Positions 8,417 to 16,274 of a stretch of DNA of 64,000 nt are shown piece by piece. The notes under the pieces are model-generated. The model was not told where the DNA came from and searched no databases. It saw only the letters and a program-made list of their open reading frames with translations. Both the position numbers and the translations under genes were made by a program. Source of the DNA: Bog-473 sp035552095 (GTDB taxonomy: Bacteria; Actinomycetota; Acidimicrobiia; Acidimicrobiales; RAAP-2); the NCBI GenBank assembly GCA_035552095.1, contig DASZMA010000203.1:1-64000 (forward strand), given 5' to 3'. Position 1 is the stretch's first letter. Every line of letters begins with the position of its first letter.

Positions 8417-10837
8417 ATGGCAGGAGTATTCGAGGGGCTGCGCGTGCTCGACCTGTCGTGGGGGATCGCCGGCCCCATGACGACGATGTTCCTGGTCGAC
8501 AACGGGGCAGAGGTGACGCGCATCGAACCGCCCGAGGGTGACCCGTTCCGACACCAGTCGGGCTACCGGGTGTGGCAGCGCGGCAAGCGGAGCGCCCGAC
8601 TTGACCTGCACTCTGAAGCGGGACGGGAGGCCTTCCTCGCCCTGGCCCGCGGCGCCGACATCGTGGTCGACACGTTCTCTCCAGGGGTGACGACCCGACT
8701 GGGCCTCGACCACGAGAGCCTGAGCCGACTCAATCCCCGGCTGATCACCTGTTCGATCACCGGCTACGGCGATCATGAGGCGCACCGGGATCGCCCCGGG
8801 TACGACGGGCTGGTGGCCGCCCGGAGCGGCCTGCTCTACGACCAGAAGGGCCGACGGGGCACGGCCATGGAGTACATCTGCGGCCGTCCCGGGCCCCACC
8901 CGGAGTTCGACGCCCCGGAGGGCATGGTGCGCGGCGCTGACCGCCCCGGTCCGGTCTTTCCCCGCACGCCCTGGCCGAGCATCGGTGCGGCCTACTACGC
9001 CACGCTGGGTATCGCGGCCGCCCTGCGGGTGCGTGAGGTCGACGGCGTTGGCCAACGGGTCACGACATCGCTCCTGCAGGGCGCGCTGGCGGCCAACTCG
9101 CTCAACTGGCAGCGGGTGGAGAACCCCGACGCGCCCCTGTACTGGATGTGGCCGATCGACGCCCGGGCGATCGAGGGCATCTACCAATGTGCCGACGGGA
9201 AATGGGTGCACCACTGGACCTTGCGGCCCCGCTGGGTGCTCGGCTCGGCCGAAGGTGACGGGCTCGGTTCGGTCGAGCTCGACGGGGCCTACCGCGATGA
9301 CCCGGATCGGGTCTCAATGGAGCCCGACGGGCTGCTCTCGGGGATCTTCCTCCACCCGTTGCTGACCGAGGCCTTCAAGAAGTTCCCCGCCGCCCAGTGG
9401 GAGAAGGCCGCCGAGGCGGCCGGCATGGGCGTCACCACGGTCCGCTCACCCCGGGAGGCGCTGGCCGACGAGTCCTTCCTGGCTGATGGCTGCGTGGTCG
9501 AAGTCGACGATCCCGAGGTCGGTCGGATCCGGCATGCCGGCCCATTGCTGGAGTTCTCAGCCACCCCGGGCCGGGTGGCGGGTCCCGCCCCTCGCTCGGG
9601 TGAACACACGGCCGAGGTGCTGGCTGAAGCAGCCGCGCCCCGGGCCGCCACGCCGGCGTCGCCCGGCGCACCAGCGGGAAGCGCCCTGACCCACCCCCTA
9701 CAAGGGGTGCGGGTACTGGACCTCGGGCTGGGCGTCGCCGGGCCCTATACCGGCCGGGCCTTGGCGGACCTCGGGGCTGACGTCATCAAGGTGAACGCGC
9801 TCTACGACACGTACTGGGCCGGCACCCACATGGGACTCGGAACCAATCGCGGCAAGCGCAGCATCGCGGTGAACCTCAAGCACCACGCCGGTCGCGAGGT
9901 CCTGGACAAACTCATTGCCGGTTCCGACGTCATCACGCTGAACTGGCGTCCCGGCGCGGCGGCGCGACTGGGGATCGACTACGAGGCACTGCACCAGCGC
10001 TACCCCGGTCTCATCTACTGCAACACGAGAGGCTATGAGAAGGGCCCCCGATCCGAGCTGCCCGGGACCGATCAGAATGCAGCCGCGCTCACCGGCACCG
10101 AATGGGAGGACGGCGCGTGTGATGCGGGCAATCCACCCTTGTGGAGTCGGTCCAACATGGGCGACACGGGGAACGCCCTCCTGGCCGCCATCGCCATCAC
10201 CGCCGCCCTCTATCACCGTGAAAGGACGGGCGAGGGCCAAGCCGTGAGCACGTCGATCGTCAACGCCGGCTTGTTCCACACCTCCTACGCCTGGATCCAC
10301 GGGAACGGCGAGCCGGCCGAATGGGGACACGTCGACGGTGATCAGTACGGGTTGTCGCCGTACTACCGCCTCTATCAGTGTGCCGATGACAGGTGGGTCT
10401 TCCTGGCTGCGGTATCAGCCGGGGAACGGCGGCGGTTGTCCGCCCTCATCGGTGAGCCTGACCCCGCCGGTCAGATCGAGCCCCACCTCGTTTCGAGTTT
10501 CGCCGGTGCCCCCGCCGCCGAGTGGATGGCCCGGCTCGACGGGGCCGGCGTACCGGCCGAGATCGTCGATGAGACCTTCTGCCGCACCCTTTTCGACGAC
10601 CCGGAGGCGAAGGACGCGCGGTTGGTGGCCGAGACCTGGTCGGGCAGTGTCGGGAGATTCGAGGATCCCGGGCTTCTGGTGAACCTGGCGCCGGCCGGCT
10701 GCGTCGTCCAGCGGGGCCCGTCCATGTGCGGGGAGCACACCCGCGAGATCCTGCGCGAGCTCGGGCTCTCCGACGACGAGGTGGACGCCCTGGCGGCTGA
10801 TCAGGCCGTGATGGACGCCGCACCGGTGCAACCGTGA
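8417..10837 (+). CDS. Tandem CaiB/BaiF CoA transferase fusion
   Basis: 806 aa, twice the usual length, with two complete CaiB-type domains: ~1-400 (GVFEGLRVLDLSWGIAGPMTTMFL...) and ~430-800 (HPLQGVRVLDLGLGVAGPYTGRAL...), joined by an Ala/Pro-rich linker near 400-430. The start ATG 8417 follows GGGGAGG. The C-terminal half keeps the family aspartate in NMGDTGNALLAA. In the N-terminal half the same place reads PWPSIGAAYYA, with Ser instead of Asp. Because CaiB enzymes are interlocked dimers, this chain may be a pseudo-dimer with one active site. First gene of an overlapping operon with DUF35 and thiolase genes. Confidence 0.9.
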   Translation: MAGVFEGLRVLDLSWGIAGPMTTMFLVDNGAEVTRIEPPEGDPFRHQSGYRVWQRGKRSARLDLHSEAGREAFLALARGADIVVDTFSPGVTTRLGLDHESLSRLNPRLITCSITGYGDHEAHRDRPGYDGLVAARSGLLYDQKGRRGTAMEYICGRPGPHPEFDAPEGMVRGADRPGPVFPRTPWPSIGAAYYATLGIAAALRVREVDGVGQRVTTSLLQGALAANSLNWQRVENPDAPLYWMWPIDARAIEGIYQCADGKWVHHWTLRPRWVLGSAEGDGLGSVELDGAYRDDPDRVSMEPDGLLSGIFLHPLLTEAFKKFPAAQWEKAAEAAGMGVTTVRSPREALADESFLADGCVVEVDDPEVGRIRHAGPLLEFSATPGRVAGPAPRSGEHTAEVLAEAAAPRAATPASPGAPAGSALTHPLQGVRVLDLGLGVAGPYTGRALADLGADVIKVNALYDTYWAGTHMGLGTNRGKRSIAVNLKHHAGREVLDKLIAGSDVITLNWRPGAAARLGIDYEALHQRYPGLIYCNTRGYEKGPRSELPGTDQNAAALTGTEWEDGACDAGNPPLWSRSNMGDTGNALLAAIAITAALYHRERTGEGQAVSTSIVNAGLFHTSYAWIHGNGEPAEWGHVDGDQYGLSPYYRLYQCADDRWVFLAAVSAGERRRLSALIGEPDPAGQIEPHLVSSFAGAPAAEWMARLDGAGVPAEIVDETFCRTLFDDPEAKDARLVAETWSGSVGRFEDPGLLVNLAPAGCVVQRGPSMCGEHTREILRELGLSDDEVDALAADQAVMDAAPVQP

Positions 10838-11256
10838 CGGAGCCCGTCGTGGTGCGGCGGCCCGCTCCCATTCTCACCGACGACAACCATGGGTTCTGGG
10901 ACGCCGCCCGGAAGGGGCGACTGGTCACCCAGCGCTGCGCTGGTTGTGGTCGGCTCCAGCATCCGCCGCGGCCCATGTGCCCACGGTGCCACTCGACCGA
11001 CCAGGAGCTGGTGGAACTCGCCGGCACCGGGGTGGTCTACAGCTTCACCATTTTGCATCACCCGCAGCACCCGGCGTTCGACTATCCGGTGGTCGCCGCC
11101 CTGATCGATCTGGACGAGGGAATCCGCCTCGTGTCGAATCTGGTCGATGTGGCGCCGGAGGACATCCGGATCGGCCTGCGGGTGCGGGTCCGGTTCGAGC
11201 CCACCGGCGACGAGGGAGCGGTACCGGTCTTCGCTCCGCTGGGGCCGGGCGGATGA
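10834..11256 (+). CDS. DUF35 zinc-ribbon/OB-fold protein (thiolase partner)
   Basis: 140 aa from GTG 10834, overlapping the CaiB fusion stop by four bases. The rubredoxin-like zinc ribbon is RCAGCGRLQHPPRPMCPRCHS (~34-54), with four cysteines, followed by an acyl-CoA-binding OB fold (AGTGVVYSFTILHHP...). Proteins of this family bind thiolase-like lipid-transfer proteins; the ChsH2 DUF35 domain with Ltp2 forms an aldolase in steroid side-chain removal. The next gene overlaps by ATGA and is such a thiolase-like protein, so a two-subunit complex is expected. Confidence 0.92.
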   Translation: MTEPVVVRRPAPILTDDNHGFWDAARKGRLVTQRCAGCGRLQHPPRPMCPRCHSTDQELVELAGTGVVYSFTILHHPQHPAFDYPVVAALIDLDEGIRLVSNLVDVAPEDIRIGLRVRVRFEPTGDEGAVPVFAPLGPGG

Positions 11257-12419
11257 GCCACGGCTTGGCCCGCTCCACGGCCATCGTGGGCATCGGGCAG
11301 ACGGAGTTCTCCAAGGCCGCCGGGCGCAGCGAGACCCAGTTGGCCAGCGAAGCGATCGTGGCCGCGCTGGCCGACGCCGGTCTGGGGGTGGGTGATGTCG
11401 ATGGATTGGTGAGTTACACCATCGACCCGGTCGAGGAGACCGAGCTGGCCCGCTCGGTGGGCTTCGAGGAGATCGGTTTCTCCAGCCGGGTGCCCTACGG
11501 CGGGGGCGGCTCGCAGGGGGTCCTGCTCCACGCCGCGGCCGCCATTGCCTCGGGGGCGGCGGAGGTGGTCGTGGCCTACCGGGCCATCAAGGCGCGCTCG
11601 GGCGCCCGTTTCGGGCGGGCCGGCGGGGGCGGCAGTGCGACCTCGTCGCACTCGGGCACGACCGCCATGCAGTGGTGTTCGCCCTTCGGCGTGGTGACGC
11701 CGGCCTCCTGGTTCTCGCTGAATGCCACCAGGTACATGCACAAGTACGGCGTGGAGAGTGCCGACTTCGGTCGGGCCGTCGTGCAGCTACGGGCCTATGC
11801 CGCCAACAACCCGCGGGCGCACTTTTACGAGAAGCCGATCACCCTGGACGACCACCAGGCCTCGCGCTGGGTGGCCGAGCCCTCCATCCGTCTCTTCGAC
11901 TGTTGCCAGGAGACCGACGGTTCAGTGGCGCTCGTCATCACGAGCGCCGATCGGGCCCATGACGCGGACCGACCGGTCTTCATCGCCGCCGCGGCGGGAG
12001 CGGGGATGTTCGAGGAGGAGATCGCCAGCAACCACTACCGGCCCGACATCGAGGTGATGGACGGATCAGTGGCGCTGGCCAAACGCCTCTTCGGGGGTTT
12101 CGGGATCAGCCGACGCGACATCGACGTGGCCATGATTTACGACGCCTTCTCGCCCATCTTCCTCATGCAGATCGAGAGTCTCGGCTTTTGCGGTTTCGGT
12201 GAAGCCAAGGACTTCGTGGCCGAGGGCAACCTGGGCCCGGGCGGATCCCTGCCGTGCAATACCAACGGGGGACTGATCGGTGAGGGGTACATTCACGGCC
12301 TGAATCTGACCCTGGAGGCGGTTCGCCAGTTGCGTGGGGAGTCGGTCAACCAGGTTCAGGATCCGACGACGGCTCTCGTCTGTGCCAACCGGACCGGCGT
12401 GATCCTGCAGCGCCCCTAG
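11253..12419 (+). CDS. Thiolase-like lipid-transfer protein (SCP-x/Ltp type)
   Basis: 388 aa from ATG 11253 (ATGA overlap with the DUF35 gene). It opens with STAIVGIGQTEFSKAAGRSE, the usual start of the Ltp/SCP-x thiolase group. The region that holds the nucleophilic cysteine in true thiolases reads YGGGGSQGVLLHAAAAI without Cys. Conserved tyrosine and histidine segments are MIYDAFSPIFL and CNTNGGLIGEGYIHGLN. Absence of the cysteine together with a DUF35 partner resembles the Ltp2 retro-aldolases more than degradative thiolases. The likely role is C-C cleavage of a beta-hydroxyacyl-CoA with a tertiary or branched carbon; this is inference. Confidence 0.88.
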   Translation: MSHGLARSTAIVGIGQTEFSKAAGRSETQLASEAIVAALADAGLGVGDVDGLVSYTIDPVEETELARSVGFEEIGFSSRVPYGGGGSQGVLLHAAAAIASGAAEVVVAYRAIKARSGARFGRAGGGGSATSSHSGTTAMQWCSPFGVVTPASWFSLNATRYMHKYGVESADFGRAVVQLRAYAANNPRAHFYEKPITLDDHQASRWVAEPSIRLFDCCQETDGSVALVITSADRAHDADRPVFIAAAAGAGMFEEEIASNHYRPDIEVMDGSVALAKRLFGGFGISRRDIDVAMIYDAFSPIFLMQIESLGFCGFGEAKDFVAEGNLGPGGSLPCNTNGGLIGEGYIHGLNLTLEAVRQLRGESVNQVQDPTTALVCANRTGVILQRP

Positions 12420-12456
12420 GTTGGCGCGGAGCGAGATGGGAAAAGTGGAGGGGGGT

Positions 12457-13110
12457 ATGGGCGTGGCCGATCAGGCTGAACGGGGGGCGATGCGGTTGGC
12501 CGAGCTGGTGGCGCCCGGGCACTGCGCCCTTCTCATCGTCGAGATGCAGCGGGGCGTGGTCGGCCCCGCCTCCGGGCTTCCCGAGTTGGCCGCCGCCGGC
12601 GCCGAGGTAGGTCTGATCGACCACGTGGCCCGGGTGGCCCGAGCCGCCCGGTCGAGTCGGGTCCCGGTGGTGCACTGCACCGCCGAGAACCTCCCGGGTG
12701 GATTCGGCCAGAACCACAACGCCCGCCTCTTCGCGGCAGCCCGGCGGGCCGGATTGGAGAATGCGCCCGGATCGGATTCGGTGCGGCCGGTGCCCGAGGT
12801 CGGGCCGGGCGCGGGGGACATCGTGCTGCCGCGCTACCACGGGCTGAGCCCGATGAGCGGGTCGGCGCTCGACCCGTTGCTGCGCAACAGCGGGGTCTCG
12901 ACCGTGATCGTCGTCGGGGTGTCGTTGAACATCGCCATTCCCAATCTCGTCTTCGACGCCGTCAATCGGTCGTACCAGGTCGTCGTCGTGTCCGATGCCG
13001 TGGCCGGCGTTCCGCTGGCCTACGGCGCTCAAGTACTGGAGAACACCTTGTCGCTCGTCGCCACCGTCGTCACCTCAGGGGATCTGCTCGCAGCCTGGGT
13101 CTGCGCATGA
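12457..13110 (+). CDS. Isochorismatase-like (cysteine hydrolase fold) protein lacking the catalytic triad
   Basis: 217 aa from ATG 12457, with GGAGGGGGT just upstream; a TTG at 12421 would add 12 residues. The fold is clear: CALLIVEMQRGVVG, PVVHCTAENL, DIVLPRYHGLSPMSGSALDPLL, VIVVGVSLNIAIPN. In active family members these positions carry Asp, Lys and Cys. Here they read Glu, Arg and Ala, so the classical nucleophile is missing. It sits in the CaiB/DUF35/thiolase operon and overlaps the esterase gene. It may be a structural or ligand-binding subunit, or use other chemistry. Confidence 0.8.
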   Translation: MGVADQAERGAMRLAELVAPGHCALLIVEMQRGVVGPASGLPELAAAGAEVGLIDHVARVARAARSSRVPVVHCTAENLPGGFGQNHNARLFAAARRAGLENAPGSDSVRPVPEVGPGAGDIVLPRYHGLSPMSGSALDPLLRNSGVSTVIVVGVSLNIAIPNLVFDAVNRSYQVVVVSDAVAGVPLAYGAQVLENTLSLVATVVTSGDLLAAWVCA

Positions 13111-14078
13111 GCGGATCCGACCTGACCACGCCGCCCCCTGATCGGGGTGTCATGGCGACGACGGATGCCCGATCCTTGCTCAGTCCTGAGTTCCAGCCGC
13201 TGCTCGAAGGGTTCTCCGAGGGACTGTTCGAGGCCGCGGCGCTCCCATCGTTGCGGGTGCCACTGCCCGGGCTGGGCAGCACCGAGAGGGTCGAGCGGAC
13301 CGAGCACCGGGTGACGCCGGCGCCGGAGGTACCGCTGCGGGTCCACCGGCCGATCGGAGTGGCCGGCCCGCTGCCCTGCGTCTTCAGCATGCACGGTGGC
13401 GGGTTCGTCCTGGGCAGCTACGACATGGACGACCAGCGCTTCGAGGGCTGGTGCCCGGAACTGGGTGTCCTCGGGGTCTCCGTCGAGTACCGCCTCGCCC
13501 CCGAATCTCCCTACCCGGGCGCACTCGAGGACTGCTATCGGGGCATCAAGTGGGCCTACGACAACGCCCGGGAGCTCGGGATAGACCGAGCTCGAATGGG
13601 CGTGTACGGGGTGAGTGCCGGTGGGGGGTTGGCCGCCGCGCTGGCGTTGCTGGTGCGGGACCGGGGGGAGATGACGCTGGCCTTTGCGCTCCTCGAATCC
13701 CCCATGCTCGATGATCGCCAGATCACCCCGTCCAGCACGCTGGACAATCTGGCCGTGTACAACAAGCAGGCCAACGAGTTCTGCTGGCAGTGCTACCTCG
13801 GCGATGCCGCCGGCGGTCCCGAGGTGCCCTACTACGCCGCTCCGGCCCGGGCCCTGGATCTCTCCGGTCTGCCGCCCACCTTCATTTCGGTGGGGACGGT
13901 CGACGGGTTCCGCGACGAGGACGGCGACTACGGACTCCGCCTCAACCAGGCCGGGGTTCCGACCGAGCTGCATCTCTATCCGGGCGCTCCCCACGGCTTC
14001 CAGCTCTCTCCCGAGTCCGCGGTGGCCCGCCAGGCCGAGCGCGACAGCGATGAGTGGCTTCGTCGCATCCTGCGCTGA
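13107..14078 (+). CDS. Alpha/beta hydrolase, HSL-type esterase
   Basis: 323 aa from ATG 13107 (ATGA overlap). The oxyanion motif HGGGF starts at His96, the nucleophile elbow is GVSAGG with Ser170, and later DGFRDED supplies the acid and PHGFQLS the histidine. VEYRLAPESPYPGALED is typical of the hormone-sensitive-lipase family. No signal peptide is seen, so it is cytoplasmic. As last gene of the operon it may hydrolyse an ester or lactone intermediate. Confidence 0.9.
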   Translation: MSGSDLTTPPPDRGVMATTDARSLLSPEFQPLLEGFSEGLFEAAALPSLRVPLPGLGSTERVERTEHRVTPAPEVPLRVHRPIGVAGPLPCVFSMHGGGFVLGSYDMDDQRFEGWCPELGVLGVSVEYRLAPESPYPGALEDCYRGIKWAYDNARELGIDRARMGVYGVSAGGGLAAALALLVRDRGEMTLAFALLESPMLDDRQITPSSTLDNLAVYNKQANEFCWQCYLGDAAGGPEVPYYAAPARALDLSGLPPTFISVGTVDGFRDEDGDYGLRLNQAGVPTELHLYPGAPHGFQLSPESAVARQAERDSDEWLRRILR

Positions 14079-14095
14079 GCCGCCTCACCCATCTC

Positions 14096-15313
14096 CTACA
14101 GAATGGCGCCGGACTCCTTGTGGGCGATGATGGTCTCCCAGTCGAGCCCCAGCTCAAGGAGGATCTCCTCGGTGTGCTGCCCGTGCTCGGGCGCCGCCAC
14201 CAGGTGGTCGGCCGTCTCGTCCATCTGGACCGGGTTGGTCACCAGGTCGTACTCGCGGCCGTCCTCGCGCTCGACCCGACCGAGGTACCCGTTGGCGATG
14301 ACCTGTGCGTCGTCGACCAGCTCGCTGGCCATCTGGACGGGAGCCCAGGCGCCGGTCAAGGGGGCCAGGGCGGCGTTCCACTCGACGTAGGTCCGCGAGG
14401 CGAACACATCATCGAGCGCCTTCACGCACTCCTGGCGGTTGGCGAAGCGGCTGGCACCGTCGACGAAGCGGGGGTCGTCAACGAGGTCGGGGCGCCCGAC
14501 GACGGTGCAGAATTCGGGCCAGAAGCGGTCACCCTGCAGCATCATCAGCGTGATGAAGCGGCCGTCGCTGGTCCGGTAGTTCCCGACCAGCGGGTTCGGC
14601 GTGGAACTGCGGTCGAATTTGGGCATCGGGTCCCCGCCGTAGAGGCCGGAGGCCACAATGTCGGGGGACAGCACCCACATGGCCAGGCCCAGGAGCGAGA
14701 CGTCGATGACGGGGGCCACCCCGGTGCTGGCCCGCTGCAGCAGCCCGGCCGCGATGCCGCCGGCGATGGCCATGCCGCCGGCCAGGTCCCCGAAGCCGGC
14801 CCGGCCTCCGATGGGCCACTCGCTGCTGGCCGGGGTCAGCGCGTTGGCCACGCCGCCGCGCCCCCAGTACACCGACCCGTCGTAGCCCGGCTTGTTGCGG
14901 TCTCCGCCCAGCGGTCCCTGCCCTGAACCGCGGGCGTAGACGATGTTCGGGTTGACCGCCCGGATGTGCTCGACATCGATCTGCAGCTTCTGGCGCACCG
15001 AGGGCAGGAAGCTGGTGAGGAACACGTCGGAGGTCTCGGCCAGCTTGTAGAGGAGGTCGCGCCCGGCGTCCGTGCTCATGTCGAGGCCCAGGCTCCGCTT
15101 GCCCCGGTTGGGCTGTTCCATGATGTAGTTGACCGCGCCGTCCCCGCCGGGGATCAGCCCCATGGAGACGAGTCCCCGCTGGGGGTCGCCGGTTTGCGGA
15201 TGCTCGACCTTGATCACATCGGCGCCCCAGTCAGCCAGGATCGCCCCGGCGGCGGGCACAAATGTCCACGCCGCCACTTCGAGGACTCGGAATCCGGACA
15301 GTGCCTTGGCCAT
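14096..15313 (-). CDS. CaiB/BaiF (class III) CoA transferase
   Basis: 405 aa, single domain, ATG 15313 with AAAGGA about 10 bases upstream. Landmarks are LSGFRVLEVAAWTFVPAAGAIL, WGADVIKVEHPQTGDPQRG, PNRGKRSLGLDMSTDAGRDLL and GGRAGFGDLAGGMAIAGGIAAGL, with the family aspartate retained. It converges on the esterase gene, leaving 17 bases between stops. Third CaiB-type locus in 12 kb, which suggests several CoA swaps in the same pathway. Confidence 0.92.
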   Translation of the reverse strand: MAKALSGFRVLEVAAWTFVPAAGAILADWGADVIKVEHPQTGDPQRGLVSMGLIPGGDGAVNYIMEQPNRGKRSLGLDMSTDAGRDLLYKLAETSDVFLTSFLPSVRQKLQIDVEHIRAVNPNIVYARGSGQGPLGGDRNKPGYDGSVYWGRGGVANALTPASSEWPIGGRAGFGDLAGGMAIAGGIAAGLLQRASTGVAPVIDVSLLGLAMWVLSPDIVASGLYGGDPMPKFDRSSTPNPLVGNYRTSDGRFITLMMLQGDRFWPEFCTVVGRPDLVDDPRFVDGASRFANRQECVKALDDVFASRTYVEWNAALAPLTGAWAPVQMASELVDDAQVIANGYLGRVEREDGREYDLVTNPVQMDETADHLVAAPEHGQHTEEILLELGLDWETIIAHKESGAIL

Positions 15314-15493
15314 GGTGGGTCGATCCTTTGTCGGTCGGGCCAGGTGGTGCCATCGGTGCCGCGGAGGGGCTGCCCAACGTGGGCCATCTGGTGAGTCCCG
15401 AGCAGGCTACTCAATCCGGTCAATCGCGCCGATTGCCCCGAAGGCCGCTAACGCTCCCCCGATGTCTTTGCCGCGCCGGCGACGACTGATTGC

Positions 15494-16129
15494 TCAGGCC
15501 TTGGCCGTGCTGTCCGCCACGGCCTTGTCCCAATCGATGACGACGGCGTTGGGGATGCTCCCGATCTTGACCGGCACGTGGGAGCCGGCAAAGAGGAAGG
15601 GGAGGGCCGACGGTGGGGTGGGATTGCCCACTTGAATCTGGTACGGGTCCTTACCGGTGGGCATCACGGTGAGGGTGTAGGCGTAGATCTCGACCCCGGC
15701 CGGGTTGCGCTTGTTGAGTGCCATCGATTCCACAATGACCGCCTGGGCCGGCTCGCCGGTGGCCAGGATCTCGGCGGCCGAGTGATCGCCGGTGCCGGCG
15801 GGCGTCGTGACCTCCGGCGGCGCCGTCTGCAGGTCCAGCGCGATGTCGGTGGGGTCGTCGGGGTTGACCCGAACGGCGATGACGGTTGACCCCGGCTGGA
15901 ACTGGGGCAGTTGGATCTCGGGTACCCGCTGCTTGCAGGTGGCCTCGTAGGGGTCCTTGCCGTCGAGGCTCACCTGCACGGTGAAAATGCACGAGCGCTG
16001 GACCAAGCCGTTCCCGGACTGCAGCGTCGTGCCCGTTAGTTGCACATTGGTGATGAGGCCCTGACCCAGCAGCCCCGTGGCCAGGAGTTGCTTGTCGACG
16101 CCGCCCGTGATCTTTCGAAGGAATCCCAT
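15494..16129 (-). CDS. Hypothetical protein with two tandem copies of one domain
   Basis: 211 aa, chosen start ATG 16129 with AAGGTG upstream (GTG 16150 is possible). Not recognised. The chain contains an internal duplication: residues ~20-100 and ~122-203 share a beta-rich layout and an exactly placed GKDPY motif (57-61 and 159-163, offset 102), each followed by Q..P and a V.V..DP/I.N segment. No signal peptide or membrane helix. Similar short SHOCT-like or DUF3592-like beta domains handle membrane-linked tasks in actinobacteria, but I cannot assign it. It stands alone between a CaiB gene and the divergent rhamnosidase. Confidence 0.6.
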   Translation of the reverse strand: MGFLRKITGGVDKQLLATGLLGQGLITNVQLTGTTLQSGNGLVQRSCIFTVQVSLDGKDPYEATCKQRVPEIQLPQFQPGSTVIAVRVNPDDPTDIALDLQTAPPEVTTPAGTGDHSAAEILATGEPAQAVIVESMALNKRNPAGVEIYAYTLTVMPTGKDPYQIQVGNPTPPSALPFLFAGSHVPVKIGSIPNAVVIDWDKAVADSTAKA

Positions 16130-16227
16130 ACGGACACCTTGGCGGACCACCGAGCCAATGGCATGAGTAGCCGCTACTTATTTTTCGGACCGACGCCGCC
16201 GCAGCCTTCTTCCTCCCGGTCGGACGG

Positions 16228-16274
16228 TTGACGCTCACCTGGCCTGTCCCTACACTCGATTGAAAGGTTTCAAT
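16228..16274 (+). promoter_or_regulatory. Sigma70-type promoter with LacI-type operator for the rhamnosidase gene
   Basis: TTGACG (16228-16233) and TACACT (16251-16256) are separated by 17 bases, a near-consensus housekeeping promoter. The expected transcription start near 16263 falls inside the inverted repeat ATTGAAA-GG-TTTCAAT (16259-16274), a form typical of LacI-family sugar regulators. The start codon ATG 16273 is the right end of the repeat. No LacI gene is in the window. Confidence 0.6.
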
